NCBI GenBank assembly: GCA_016808115.1
Contig: JAEQBH010001515.1
Location: forward strand, 148,028-212,027
From: Tetrastigma voinierianum
Taxonomy: Eukaryota; Streptophyta; Magnoliopsida; Vitales; Vitaceae
Length of the DNA stretch: 64,000 bases
Reading direction: 5' to 3'
Part shown: piece by piece, positions 1 through 11,037 of the stretch
Layout of the letters: the number at the start of each line of letters is the position of its first letter
Numbering within the stretch: position 1 is the first letter of the stretch
Translations under genes and position numbers: made by a program
The notes under the pieces: model-generated
What the model saw: the letters and a program-made list of their open reading frames with translations, nothing else
Databases searched by the model: none
Told to the model about the DNA's origin: nothing

Positions 1-690
1 TTGGGTCAAAGCCCGTGCAGTCAGCTTCCTAAGTGAGTTAGTCAAAACCCACAGCCCATGGGGTTTTTTGCTTGAGACATTGCACAAAGAACAAATAGAA
101 AGCTCGAGGGTAAAATCGGGTTTTCAAAATGCCCGCCAAGGGACGACTAGGTCGAGGAGGGTGGAGTTGCCGGCTCTATGGAAAGATCCGAAAAATGCAC
201 GCTATGAGCCGAACCATCATATCGACTTCTGTAGATTGAAGATGAAGCTAGGGGTAAATGGCGCATGACTGGTTTTTATGGTATGCCGGAGCGAAATCAC
301 CGACGAGACTCGTGGAATCTACTACGATCTCTTCACTCCCGCTCGTCGCTTCCCTGGTGTGTGATAGGGGATATGAATGATTTACGTGAGGAGTCAAATA
401 AGAAGGGAAATGTCGAGCACCCTGCTTGGCTATTCCGAGGGTTCCGCGATGTTGTGTTTGATTGTGGCTTACCAGACGTACCTCTTGAAGGTTACCCTTT
501 CACATGGGAAAGAGGTAAAGGGGCGCCAACATGGGTAGAGGAAAAGCTAGACCGTTGTTTGGCTTTGGATGCTTGGTTGAATCTATTTCCGCAGGTAAAG
601 CTTCTTAATTTGATTGCCCCTGTATCTGATCACTCACCAATCCTCTTACAAACAGTTGGGTCGATTGCCAAAAAGCGAAGATTTGGAAAT
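1..690 (+). pseudogene. LINE AP-endonuclease domain, broken
   Basis: This is the endonuclease that nicks target DNA during target-primed reverse transcription. Recognisable pieces appear in two frames. The first 180 bases give a stretch with a LLETLHKEQ segment, equivalent to the usual LxETK motif. From 265 a second frame reads TGFYGMPERNHRR, then WCVIGDMNDL (the GDFN motif with Met for Phe), a FTWERG segment and SDHSPIL near 625-650, the catalytic SDH motif that ends these domains. The catalytic motifs are still visible, but the two halves are in different frames and the reading frame closes at 726. It is followed by the LINE linker at 842. Confidence in the family is high and in any function is nil. 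Confidence 0.85.
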
Positions 691-841
691 TCCAGTTTGA
701 GAACAAATTGTCGTCTTCAACCGTAATTACATCAAATGGCTGTGCTTTGCTTGAATCAAGCCAAACTGCGGAGCAAATCAACTCACAGGCCTCTCTTGTT
801 CATTTGTGGAAAGGAATTAGCTCTCAGATTCAGAAAGGAAA

Positions 842-1048
842 TTGATAATTGCAAAAAAGAGCTGGAATTTGTCCGATTTAAAACTGACGAGGTCTATTAG
901 GTATTTCAAAGAGCTGAAAGCTCAGCTGTCTCATAGATTGGACCAAGAAGCTACATACTGGAGGCAAAGATCGAAATTTTATTGGCTCAAAGAAGGTGAT
1001 TCCAACACCCGCTTCTTTCATGAAACCGTCTGCCGTAAAAGAAAATGA
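842..1048 (+). pseudogene. LINE inter-domain linker
   Basis: A 68-residue open stretch includes a YWRQRSKFYWLKEGDSNTRF segment. This is the well-known basic linker between endonuclease and reverse transcriptase in plant LINEs, usually of the form W-Q-R-S-K-x-x-W-L-x-x-G-D-x-N-T-x-F-F-H. It ends at a stop just after the CRKRK residues. It lies between the endonuclease and RT fragments of the same element and in the same orientation, which supports a single parent element. No enzymatic role is assigned to it. Confidence 0.8.
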
Positions 1049-1453
1049 GATTACCGGGTTCGACAACGACAAGCGAGATTGGGTCCAAACAGATTTAGGA
1101 CATTCAACGAGTAGCGCTGACTATTTTCGATTCGTATTCGAATAGTCCCAGAAGTATGATGAAGTTTTAGAACGCGGATATTAGAATTATGAGATGAGAA
1201 TATCGCTAAGGTTACCATTTCCTGGCGGAAGAATTTAAGGAGGCTATTATGTGAATGCACTCGACAAACGCCGTGTAATGGAATCAACCCGCGCTTTATC
1301 AAAGGTTTTGGGATCCGCAGTGATGATGTATACGGATAGCCTAAGTGGATGAATACTTGTGTTTTCTTCCGTTTGAACCATACGAATATACGTGATAATT
1401 CCAAAAACATCGTAATCCAAGAACTATGAAGGATTACAGCCAACCGCGTCTAA

Positions 1454-2420
1454 ATGAACTATAAAATCCCCGCCAAGGTTTTCGCAAACCGACACACCAC
1501 ACTTATCATCTCTCATGAGCACCTGGCACATTTTGTTTCAGGAAGGTCAATCACATATAACGTTTTAGTGGCATTCGAAATAATCCATCATATGAAGAGG
1601 AAGAATAAAGGTAAACAGGGGGATGTGGCCTTTAAAATTGACATCAGCAAAGCCTATGACAAAATAGACTGGGGTTTCCTCAGAGGGATTATGTTGAAAT
1701 TGGGTTTTTATAATAGATGGGTCGATCTCATGATGCTATGTGCTCTTTGGCCAAAGGCGCTATAATGTCCCGTTGAATGGTAGGGAGTAGGGCCAATTAT
1801 TCCAAACGAGGTTTGCGAATGCAAGTGATCCACTGCCTCCTTATCTTTTATCTGCGCCAGGGTTATCCTCGCGATCAAAAGGGCGTAATCTAAGGGATTC
1901 AATGCATGGTGTCAAGTTAGTTGGATTTGGTCCAACTGCTTTCACTTTGCACGATAGTCTATTTTCCAGCTCAGAAGTGAATGTAATGTGATGAAGACAC
2001 TTCTCCTCCAATACGAAGAAGCTAATAAGGTGGGGTAACCACAAAACTGCATCATGTTCGGGCCGAAAGTTACGTGAACTCTAATAAACAATCATTATCC
2101 GTTATGGATGCATAACCCTAGAACCCACTGAAGTACTTAATTCTATTGATTAAGAAAGAAGATGGTATTCAATCAACAAGAATCGGTGGCAAAGAATCCA
2201 AGGTTGAAACATACCTATATCCAGAGCTGGTAGGGAAGTGTTGATCAATGCAGCTGCTCAATCCATCCCAGCGTATTATATGAGTACTTGAGCGCCGCCA
2301 CCATTTGATGAAATTCAAGCGATGCTGTCCTTTGTGGGAACGCGAAAAGATGGAAATGGTGGCATAAAATGGTTGGTACGGGATAAATCCATGCAAGCAA
2401 ATGGCGATGGGGTTTCAGAA
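1454..2420 (+). pseudogene. LINE reverse transcriptase, broken
   Basis: From 1500 to 1765 one frame reads HLAHFVSGRSITYNVLVAFE followed by DVAFKIDISKAYDKIDWGFL, the conserved RT blocks holding the first catalytic Asp. After a stop, other frames at about 1790-1900 resemble the conserved GLRQGDPLSPYLF block. The FADD box that should follow is not recognisable. Around 2215-2320 a segment resembling SRAGREVLINAAAQSIPAY marks the thumb/post-RT region, and 2830-2880 holds a YIVKTGY motif of the RVT zinc-binding part. The frames change repeatedly, so this is a dead copy. The identification rests on several separate motifs in the correct order. Confidence 0.85.
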
Positions 2421-3155
2421 CTCACGTTTCACATCGTTATGTTGGGAAAGATTGCTGAGTTGGTTTGCCTCATTTTGTTTACAAGATCTTCAAAGCAAAT
2501 ATTTTCTCCTTATTGTGGGATTTTCTTAAAGCTACTTGTGGTCTGACCCAAGTTTTACTTCATGGAGTATCTTCCAGCTCTTCCTATCACGCTGTATCTC
2601 ATGAGAATAGGTATGGTACACAGATTGATAGTTTGGATCCGATCCTTGGTTGAGAGATGATCAGAATTTTTAGTACAAACAACTCAAGGAGCAGAATCGA
2701 TGGCCTAGATAAGGATTTGTTCTGATCTTGCATCGGATGGGATGTGGAGTCGCTTGAGTGAACTTTTGTGGCTAGAGATGTTGTCAGAAGATACACATAT
2801 CTTTTTGTCTCAATCCTTTGCTGCAAATTGACATGTATGGCACTTTACAAATTCTGGCAAGTACATAGTGAAAACAGGGTATCATGTACTTACTCAATTA
2901 TTGGGTGTTCATGAGCCACTTTCCGGTGAAGAGATTGAGCACATGATAAGCAATCAAGGTCCCTCCGCATCAAAATTTCAGAATGTGTAGAGGGGTTCCT
3001 CCCTTACCAAGATGCAACCCTACCAAAAGGTATGCTACCTCTTACTGAATGGCCTGAATGCTTACACACGGTTTTACTTTATAGATCCTGTCATTGAATC
3101 GAAGGTGTCCGACGGATTACCTCTCTAGCTAACACTTCGAAAAGCCTTGTAGAAA

Positions 3156-3822
3156 TTGCCTCAACCCATAAAAACTCAAAACAAGGAGGCTATAGGAAAA
3201 ATCAGTGCTGTGCTTTGGTCTATATGGATTCAACGTAACAATCGGTATTTGAACTGTTTAATCAATGAGAACGTGTTTATTTGGCTTGAATTTTGTTCGA
3301 CAGACTCATTCAAGAGAGCACTAAAACTATCAAGTCATACCTTCGCCAAGAATGATAGCAAACAACCTCTACGCTTTGTAAAATGCAACATAGATGCGGT
3401 TGTCTTTCGAGAGGAAGGCAAATCGAGATGGGAATGTATTCCAGGATTCAAGCGTGACTATTTCTTCATGCCGCTTCGGTAGTGAATGGCCGGTTTCAAG
3501 TCGCAAATGGAACTTTCGCCAGCGTGAAGCATTGTTCGGATCAAGCAAACCGGGTTTTTTGAGCGAGTGATACGAAATGTCATCATTCCAAGTAGTTCAA
3601 GCTGCGTAACCGGTGCTGTTGATTTTAGTGAGTTTAGTGTTTTGATCAAAGATTGTTTATCCCTTTTACAAGAAGAACCTATTTTTCAGGCTTTACTAAG
3701 AGGCAAACAATGTTATCTATACTCTGCCGTAAATGCTATTAGACATGCTGATTTTATGGTTTGGAATGACCCCCCTTTTGTCATCCAAACCAGATTATGT
3801 ACTGATTCTATTAATTCATAAT
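3156..3822 (+). pseudogene. LINE C-terminal RNase H-like domain, broken
   Basis: The frame at 3156-3482 has ISAVLWSIWIQRNNRYLNC, the segment that precedes the RNase H-like (RVT_3) domain of plant LINEs, and then RFVKCNIDAVVFREEGKSRW, corresponding to the usual FVKCNVDAA start of the domain with the first acidic residue. A second frame at 3567-3821 continues with SEFSVLIKDCLSLL and ends in residues that match the usual tail of the domain. The pieces are in the right order and spacing but in different frames. This domain would remove the RNA template strand; here it is not functional. Confidence 0.75.
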
Positions 3823-3933
3823 GCCATATTTTTCCTTGATGTCAAAAGATTTATTGCTTAGAGAAATGTTTAGCTATAAAAGCTACTTTCTTGCTTTAAC
3901 TATATTAGTGTGTATAAATCCATACCACGAATA

Positions 3934-4334
3934 AATATTGTGAAAATACGAATTTAAATTCTGAACTTTTGTGACTTTGTCATTTATATCTTGAACTAAT
4001 TTCATAAATATATGTATTTTCATTTTAATGAATAATTTTAGTCTAGATATTCCTAAACACAATACAAACCTTGAGAATAGAAAAAATTAATTTGTGTCAT
4101 TAAAATTAACAATAATAATTGCCAAGTTTTTTTAAAACAAATTGAATTAAAAATTTATTTTCTATTAATGACACGAATTTATTTTTTATATTCTCAAGGT
4201 TCGTATTGTGGTTAGATAGTAAGGCTATTAAAATAAAAGTACATATATTACAAAAAAAAACTTTTAGTTCAAGATATATGTAAATGACAAAGTCCTAAAA
4301 GTTCATACTTAAATTGGTATTTTCCCACAATATT
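3934..4334. repeat. AT-rich inverted-repeat (foldback/MITE-like) element, about 400 bp
   Basis: The left arm begins aatattgtgaaaatac and the right arm ends with its inverse near 4315-4334. Further inside, segments around 3970-4010 (with tttgtcatttatatcttgaac) recur inverted at about 4265-4310, and cttgagaatag at 4070 recurs inverted near 4190. The two arms leave only a short central loop, so the whole piece could fold into one hairpin. There is no coding sequence. Target-site duplications are not obvious. It is likely a non-autonomous DNA element but the superfamily is not assigned. Confidence 0.6.
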
Positions 4335-5596
4335 ATCTGAAATTTTATTTTATTTTAGATTGAATTTAAATTTTAATTCAAATGAATTATTTTAATTTAT
4401 AAATTTGGATAATTTTTAAGAATTTGTTTGAATATTTGAAGAATAAAATTGATTTGGATAATTTATTCAAAAGAAATTGATTTGGATAATTTTTAAGAAG
4501 TGTTTTAAGCCTTTGGTAATATTCTATTTTAAATATTTATTTTGGATAATTTTACTGTACTCTTTGTAAGAGATGTTTCTCTTGAGCTTTTTTAAAAAAA
4601 AATATTTGTTTTGGATTAATTTCACACACATGTTGATATCTTTATAAATTCCCATGTAATCTTTTAGGAATTTATATTTTTAGCTTTTTTAAATATTATG
4701 ATAAATCTTATATTCATTTAAATAAATTAGATTAGAATTGTTTTCTTTTTTAAATTAATTTAGCTCTATTGTTTTTCATTATTTTATATATTCTTTATAA
4801 TATATTTTATAATTTTTGTAGGTGTTATATATTTTGTATTTATATTAAATCGATACCTTGATCACGAGAGTTTGTTGTGAAAATTGAAATAAATGTATTA
4901 TTGTTGGAAATTATAATGACATTTTACATCTTTTCTTTTTTCATACCGGAGAAATATCATAAAATGTGAATGTCCGATGAATCAGATATTAATTGGAATT
5001 TATATTGACTTTTATATTTATTTATACTAATATCATATATTTAATTTATATAATCTTTTATTTTCTTATGATACACATATAAAAAAAAATTGTATTTAAA
5101 AACATTATATAATATATGATGCTCTTCTTAAACGAAAATTCGCTCTGGACCACTTCTCACAACAAAATATTCATTATCTATTATCAATTATTTTCTTTAT
5201 GCCTGCTAAACTCTACACAAGAAAGAATATAAAAAGTGAAAAAAAAATTATGAGAAAAAATGAGGAAAATAAGAAATATATCTAAACTTACAAATTGATT
5301 TATTCAAACTCATTATTACTTTCTGTTATATAAATAGTAAAAAGTTAAAATATATAAAATTTTAAAGAATGAGATTATATTTATTCTTTTTTATATTTAT
5401 ATAGTGTTCATGTGAGAACAATTTTCTTTAATATTTTTGTTCTTTCCTTAGCTACACTCTTCCATATGAAAATAGATCCTTGAATCGGATGCTATTAAAT
5501 TTTTTTAGAAAATTACAAAAAATTAGTAGAAGATATAATTTTATATGGACATGTTAGGTTACTAGAATAAAATTATATTTAGAAATCAATCGTTAT
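4335..5596. other. AT-rich sequence without recognisable genes
   Basis: The stretch is very AT-rich and has no long open frame on either strand. I see no retroelement motif, RNA gene or clear repeat boundary in it. Confidence 0.6.
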
Positions 5597-7570
5597 CGCG
5601 GGCACTCTAAAATCCAGATTTCCACGAGTAAAAATCGTAATTTCGGTAAAATCCGAATTTTTCAGACTGACACTAAACTGATCTGAAATCGTCTCAAAGT
5701 AATTTAGCTACCACGTCGAATTTCGTTCGATTCCGATGCATCTGATTTCACGCTGGAGTACAAGGTGCCTGGATGACACATGGCAAGAGAAGGGATGCCA
5801 TCATGTTCATAGAAGTGTGACACTCGGCATGTGCTGAGTGGCTCACACCAAGCCATGGGAGTATGGGATTCCATTACCATGACGCCACGCGCATTTAATA
5901 CAGCGCATTAAGGAACAAAAGAAAATAATTTAAAATCGGAGGGCCACCAATTTGTCAAAGGATGAGAAATTTCTCCTTGACTGATGATTACTTCAAAAAA
6001 GGGAGAAAAGAGAAAAAGGCAAATAAGGAGAAAATGAGATGAGAAATGAGAAAAGAAAAGTAAAAAGAGAGAAAAAGAAAGGCGAAAGAAAAGAAATAAA
6101 GATCCGTAGAGAGAAAAGGGAGGAAAAGGAGAAAGGAGGAAAGGGAAAAGGAGGATTTTCCGTCCGCGGTCGACGCCCAAAGCTCAGCATTAGTCGGTGC
6201 ACGCAAAGGCGATCTACGTATGATTATTCGTGTTGAGCTTCACGCAAACTCCAAGAAAGGTGATATTTTCCTACTGTTTATTTTTAAATTTCAGCGCTTT
6301 ATAACTGAAGGATATGGGAGGCCATGAAAGGCCATGAATTAGTTCCGAGCCTCGGGGACTAAGGGGCATGGATTCATGATTGGTTGCACGGACCGAGGAG
6401 CATAGGGAGCTTAAATTTGAAACTGAAAGTTTCAAATTGTTGGGGTTTCTTGTTGTGAAAATAAGGATTGGAACCAAAATGGTTCATGTTTGCTAAGGGG
6501 CCGTGAGGTACCCTGTTGAATGGTCCCAAGTTGGTGACCCTATTGTGTGTTATGGCTTGCTTGAATAACATGCTAAGTGTGGAAATGTGATATTGATGCA
6601 TGCTTTTAGATGTATAATATGTTTGCAGGTAGGATTATATGTATTAATGGTAATTTCATGGATTGTAAATGTTTCATGTAGTGCTTATTCATGCATGTAA
6701 CATGAGGAAAATGCATTGACATCATACTTATCGCATCACATCACACAGTCGGGTGTGGGTGCGGTGGTAAGGTTTATTCATCGTTGTTAGCGAAAATGAA
6801 TCGGCAATGGGACAGTCCAAGGTAGATTCACATAGAATGATCAAATGATAAATTGCTATGTTTCGGGCAGAGTAGTTGGGTAGATCCCCTGTGGTGAAAG
6901 TCCCAATTTATTCACGGTTAGGACATGGAACCACATGTCTGTGGAAATGGTTATGGCGCTATATACCCACGGTGTAAACCCTGAAACTCATGGTCACAAA
7001 ATAAAGGAAAGGAATCAAAATCAGTTTTTGATAATTGACCGAGGGTTTTCCAATGGTTTAGTCAGGTGTGTGACTAGTTTTATTTCACATTTGGCATTCC
7101 GTGAGGGAGTCGGCTAGACTCAAGCTAGAGCATGAGGGGTTGCATCTCATGCATGATATAGACATTTCATATAGAAAATAATTGTATGGAATGATTGCTT
7201 GTTTATATATGCCATTGCATACGCATTTTAAAGGAGTAACTGTAGGAAGATTCTCACTAAGCCACACCCCGTCGTGGGACCCTTCGTGCAATAGGACTAT
7301 CCAAGGAGACGGCACTCCGTAGAGATAGCTTTTGAGAAGAAGGCCGAAATGTGGCTTTGAGAAAATTTTTGTACTTATGTATAAATCTTTTTGTAGAACA
7401 AATATGAAAACTATGGGAATATAGTGGATTATTTTGTTTTATGATTACGATATACGGGCCCCTGTGTGGCTATTCTTATTTCGCGATACGTCTCAATACT
7501 TATTACGAGGCATATAGATTTCTCGCAGGTTGATCGGTAGTCAACGGACACCTGGACAGCGCCACAATAC
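5597..7570 (+). mobile_element. Solo LTR of a Ty3/gypsy-type element (family 1, copy 1)
   Basis: The sequence aligns by eye over its whole length with 24518-26546. Shared blocks include a purine-rich tract, a nearly identical core at 6470-6572, a block at 7037-7092 and the closing region ending ccaca at about 7570. The start is set by comparison with 11995 and 24518, because the gtaatttcggtaaaatccga segment near 5637 lies at the same distance from those LTR starts. No polyprotein fragments adjoin it on either side: AT-rich DNA precedes it and an F-box pseudogene follows within 250 bp. A solo LTR left by recombination is the simplest reading. Boundaries are accurate to perhaps 20 bp. Confidence 0.65.
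5995..6160 (+). repeat. Purine-rich tract inside LTR
   Basis: About 165 bases are almost wholly A and G on the + strand, the sense strand of this LTR. Equivalent tracts sit at similar distances from the start of other LTRs in the window. Open frames over it encode only low-complexity Lys/Glu or Phe/Ser/Leu runs and are not genes. Confidence 0.6.
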
Positions 7571-7821
7571 TGAATAAAATTATCTTCCATTCTTTCAGCC
7601 AATCGAAATCGGTTTCATGAATGGGTATAAAGTATAAACCCATACCATACATGTCCACAAAACTAGAGTTTAAAAAAAAAAACAAAACGAAACTCTTAAA
7701 CCTAGTTGGATTAGAATTAGTGTTTTCTCCTCTCACATCAACAGCCTATATTTCGTCTTCCTTCTTCTTCCCTCCTTCGCGACTCCTTCTTCCCTTCTTA
7801 GCAGTCACAGAACTAGCAATA

Positions 7822-9318
7822 ATGGCTTTGCCCTCAAAACCGTCAGAATGGACATGACTTCCCAAGAACCTTCTCGATACAATATTAGATAATCTTATTC
7901 CTATGGCCGACTGTATCAGATTCAGTGCAGTCTGTAAGCATTGGTAGTATGTGACTTTTGATAATTTTCAGCATGTGCGTAAAAACCACAAATACGATCG
8001 TCCTCACCAACAACAACTCCATTTTCTTCTCGTCCCTACCGCCGATAATAGCTCGATCGCCGTTGTTTATACGAAGTGTCACCAAAAGCATCCGCGAGTT
8101 TCCCGCTTGAAGATACTCAACATCGTAACCAGCGTATATTCTCACAGGCCGGTTTATTTTGTTGGACGATTCTTCCGTGCAACACTCTTCAATCCTTTCT
8201 CGAGAAAATCTATTCACCTTCCTCCCCTCAAAAGATTATTATTTGAAATACGCGATCGAGCTGAATCCGATGAGATGTCAGCCCTTCCTCATCTTGAAAG
8301 GTTTGAGTAGGAAAAGCGAATGTGAGAAGAATGTGATGAAGAAGACATTGAATATGAAGAACCAGAATCAGATGGAGAGTTAGAATTAGAGGAAAATAGC
8401 GAAGAAGAAGCAGAGGAGGAAGAAGAGCAAGAAGAAGAAATTGAATCAAAAGCTGAAAGAGACAAGCATTTAACTTTGTAAGATTACACGAAAGAGACGA
8501 AGCATTTAACTTTGTAAGATTACACCAAAGCGACTATTCCATTGTGAGGGGTGTATTATCTGCCGATCCAGATGTGAATGGAGATTTTGTACTCATGGTC
8601 ATACATGGTTTGCAAGATAGACTAGCGTTCATTAAATTAGGTGATAAAATCTGGACATACATTGACAAAGATGCTTGTGATTTCTTTAAAACCACTTATG
8701 CCAAGTATATTGAGAGGTACCCTAAGAAAGGGTTATGGCATATGGCCGATATTATCTTCCCCAATGGGATATTTTAAGTATTAGACAACGTGGGTGTTCT
8801 TTTATCCATTGACGTAAGTGGCAATCTGAACAAAATAAAATGCATTACTCTACCCGACACAGATAATCTTCAACGGAGTATCAATTGCAAGCCATATTTA
8901 GTAGAATCTCCCAATGGTGATATAGTACGAGTTATTAGGATAGCTAAGAATGAAGAAGGTGATTATGGCAATGGGACAACATTGAGATTTATGATTTACA
9001 AGTTGGTAGATTTGGGTTCTTTAGAGAATCCAAAATGGATCAAGGTGGACTGCTTTGGAGACGTTTCTTTGTTTTTTGGGAGATAATCATTCGACTTCTG
9101 TCAAACCTTCTGATTTCATAGGATGTCACCCAAATTCTATATACTTTTGTGATGATTATTTTGACTTATATTATTTACATGGAGGCTCTACTAATATCAG
9201 AGTGTACGATTTAAATGATGGATCTATCACAAGACATTATTCACTCAAGCATTCCCAAAGGTTAATGTCGCCACCAATTTGGATTATTCCTAAGTTTGAC
9301 ATTCGATGTAACAAATAA
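7822..9318 (+). pseudogene. F-box/DUF295 protein pseudogene
   Basis: F-box proteins recruit substrates to SCF ubiquitin ligases; the DUF295 subfamily is large and fast-evolving in plants. The start at 7822 (MALPSKPSEW) leads into LPKNLLDTILDNLIPMADC and RFSAVCKHW, a normal N-terminal F-box. The middle and end show NPFSRKSIHLPPLKRL, SADPDVNGDFVLMVIHG, LAFIKLGDKIWTYID and, near 9120-9180, NSIYFCDDYFDLYY, all characteristic of DUF295. Two in-frame stops interrupt the F-box (TGA at 7855, TAG at 7945), another stop ends the frame at 8308, and the frame shifts near 9060. An acidic Glu-rich linker lies at about 8330-8455. Total length is near that of intact family members, so decay appears to be by point changes and small indels. 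Confidence 0.85.
8464..8535 (+). repeat. 36-bp tandem duplication in the F-box pseudogene
   Basis: The segment aagcatttaactttgtaaga occurs at 8464 and again at 8500, each followed by ttacac and aaag. The duplication is 36 bp, a multiple of three, so it would not itself shift the frame. It sits between the acidic linker and the C-terminal half of the pseudogene. Confidence 0.75.
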
Positions 9319-9970
9319 ACATAGAAGCTAAAACCCTAACAAGATGACACAGCATGTCGGTTAAAAGCATAACAAACGGCTCACAGCCAACATAGGGCTC
9401 ATGGCCTACACAAATGATAATCCAAAGTTGCCTAGAATACCTATGATTCCATATCTGCAGCATACTAACAAGCAGAACCAAAAACGTCGCAACACGTCGA
9501 CGACGAAAACACACCGTAACAAATCGGTACGAAAACACACCGCAACAAGTCAGTGACTATCTTATTGAAACCCCGGATCTAGAGAAGACCTTTTAGAAAA
9601 AGGCAAATCTGCAACAAAAGAGAGGAGAAGGGGAGGCGAGACTGAGAAACTCGGAGTAGAAGGACGAGGAGGGATCAAGAAAAGGAGATAAGAGGAGGGG
9701 CGTAGACCAACTTTGCAGGTAAACGACAAAGAACTTCAAACCAACAGATAGAGAGAAAACACTTTCAAAAACAGAGATTGCATACATTTAATATTAAAAC
9801 CATAATTTATTTATTTATTTATGTACTTTGTTACCTTTTTTCACTTTAATATATTTATAATCATATTTAAAAATAAACATGTCTTTTTTCACTATATCGA
9901 TAATCATATTTAAAAATAAAAATGTTATTAATTTTTTTTTAGATATCTATTCATTTTCATTACATCATAG
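9319..9970. other. Gene-poor spacer after F-box pseudogene
   Basis: No family is recognised here. A short imperfect duplication of about 28 bp (acgaaaacacaccg, then aacaa) occurs near 9503-9555. From 9590 a purine-rich stretch precedes AT-rich sequence. Confidence 0.5.
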
Positions 9971-9974
9971 TATT

Positions 9975-10075
9975 TTGTTATATTTCTTACAAATGTGTTC
10001 CCATTGGAACTCAAACCTTAAACCCCTTCCCTCCGACCTAAGCTCTTAACCATATAAGCTACTTTTAATTGGCTT
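9975..10075 (-). mobile_element. tRNA-like SINE remnant
   Basis: Read on the - strand, 10061 to 10043 gives tagcttatatggttaagag, a good match to an RNA polymerase III A box as used by tRNA-derived SINEs. From 10017 to 10006 it gives ggtttgagttcc, a good B box. The spacing between them is in the range seen for tRNA-derived SINEs. A second copy of the A-box part only lies at about 11262-11330. The 3' tail is not defined. A degenerate tRNA gene is less likely because no cloverleaf arms can be formed around the boxes. Confidence 0.5.
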
Positions 10076-10213
10076 TTTTTGTTAAGATATTAAGAGTTAT
10101 GTGGTGTTTGTTTTTTTACTTAATGCTAAATATAACTTTTTTTTAGCTTAGTGATGAATAATACTTAATAGCATTAAGTATTAAGTTGTTTGTTTTTTAA
10201 TATTAAGTAGTGA

Positions 10214-11037
10214 GTAGGGATGACAACGGGACGGATTATTTCGGGTTCCCGTCCCGCCTCGCTCTTAATGACACATGTTTGATTTAATTTTAATTGAGTT
10301 TTTAATGGGTGTGGGTTTATTTTCTGAAATCCGAAACGTGTTCAGGTATTGTTACTCCCTATAAAAACCCGTAAAATTAAAATTTCAAACGGCAAAATGC
10401 TAATAAAATAATAAATTACCAGGCGGTTCAAGGAAGCCTAGAAAATTCTAGATCTCTGATGACATAACGGAGTCCGTTAAATTGCCTCTCACGAAATTTC
10501 AGGCGACCGTAAGAGTTTCTGAATTCGGCATAAACTGAAATTTTTCCGATTTTCCCGCGATAAGTTACCAAATGACTCCAAGGATGAGATTTTACTAAAA
10601 TCCTAGTTAAAATGTGCCCGCTAAGTTCATTTAAAATAAATGAATCGGGTTAAATAAATTATTTCCTCAAGATAAACTGACCAATGAAGCAATATGAACA
10701 ATGCATCCAAAATAATAATAATAAGTCTCAATTCCGATTATATTTTAAAATATTCTTTATTATTTTATTTTATACTTTAATATAAATAATAATAATTATA
10801 ATATTTTTTAATAAATAATTTATAAAATTCTTAATATTTTTATTTTTATGAAAAATATTAATTTTAATATAATAAAAAATAAAAGCAAATATAAAAAAAT
10901 TAAAAATAAAAACAAAATAAATGTAAATGAGACAGCTTTAAGAATTTTTAAATGAGACAAGTTTTGGGAATTGAAAATAAACGAGTCGGGCCTGGATGGG
11001 ACTCGCCCCTGTCCCAAACTCTCCCTGTCATCCCTTG
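10214..11037. mobile_element. Inner MITE with hAT-like ends, nested in the TIR element
   Basis: The left end reads tagggatgacaacgggacgg and the right end, inverted, reads caagggatgacagggagag. Ends of the form YAGGGATGACAAYGGG are typical of non-autonomous hAT elements in plants. Flanking bases agtgag and ggtgag are similar but not a clean 8-bp duplication. The copy at 28737-29226 has similar ends with cttactca and cttactac next to them, which suggests a decayed 8-bp target duplication. Confidence 0.55.
10357..10735 (+). mobile_element. LTR fragment inserted in the inner MITE
   Basis: The segment resembles 22260-22580: both have a run of ataataa units, then ctctagaaaattct-type sequence followed by agatctc, a gaaact/ataacgg block and later aactgacc and another (ataat) run. 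It is absent from the otherwise similar MITE copy at 28737-29226, where the flanks ggtattgttactc and attatattttaaaata (inverted) are nearly adjacent. It is therefore an insertion or replacement in this copy only. Confidence 0.5.

Larger units (their letters stand above)
1..3822 (+). mobile_element. Degenerate plant LINE (L1/RTE-like non-LTR retrotransposon), left end outside window
   Basis: The stretch carries, in order and on one strand, pieces of a plant LINE second ORF: an AP-type endonuclease, the basic linker, reverse transcriptase, a post-RT zinc-knuckle region and a C-terminal RNase H-like domain. The frame changes many times and there are several stops, so no intact protein can be made. 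The upstream part, where ORF1 would lie, is beyond the window start. A poly(A) tail and target-site duplication were looked for after 3822 but none is clear, so the 3' boundary is approximate. The order of domains and the RNase H-like end are typical of the LINEs common in seed plants. What is seen is the domain order; assignment to a clade is from family knowledge. Confidence 0.85.

Noticed and set aside
5908..6236. Several overlapping frames on both strands in the 6-kb LTR
   Set aside because: They lie over a purine tract conserved in LTRs and give only low-complexity peptides.
9975..10075. Functional tRNA gene
   Set aside because: A and B boxes are visible, but no acceptor, D or anticodon stems can be built, so a SINE remnant is more likely.
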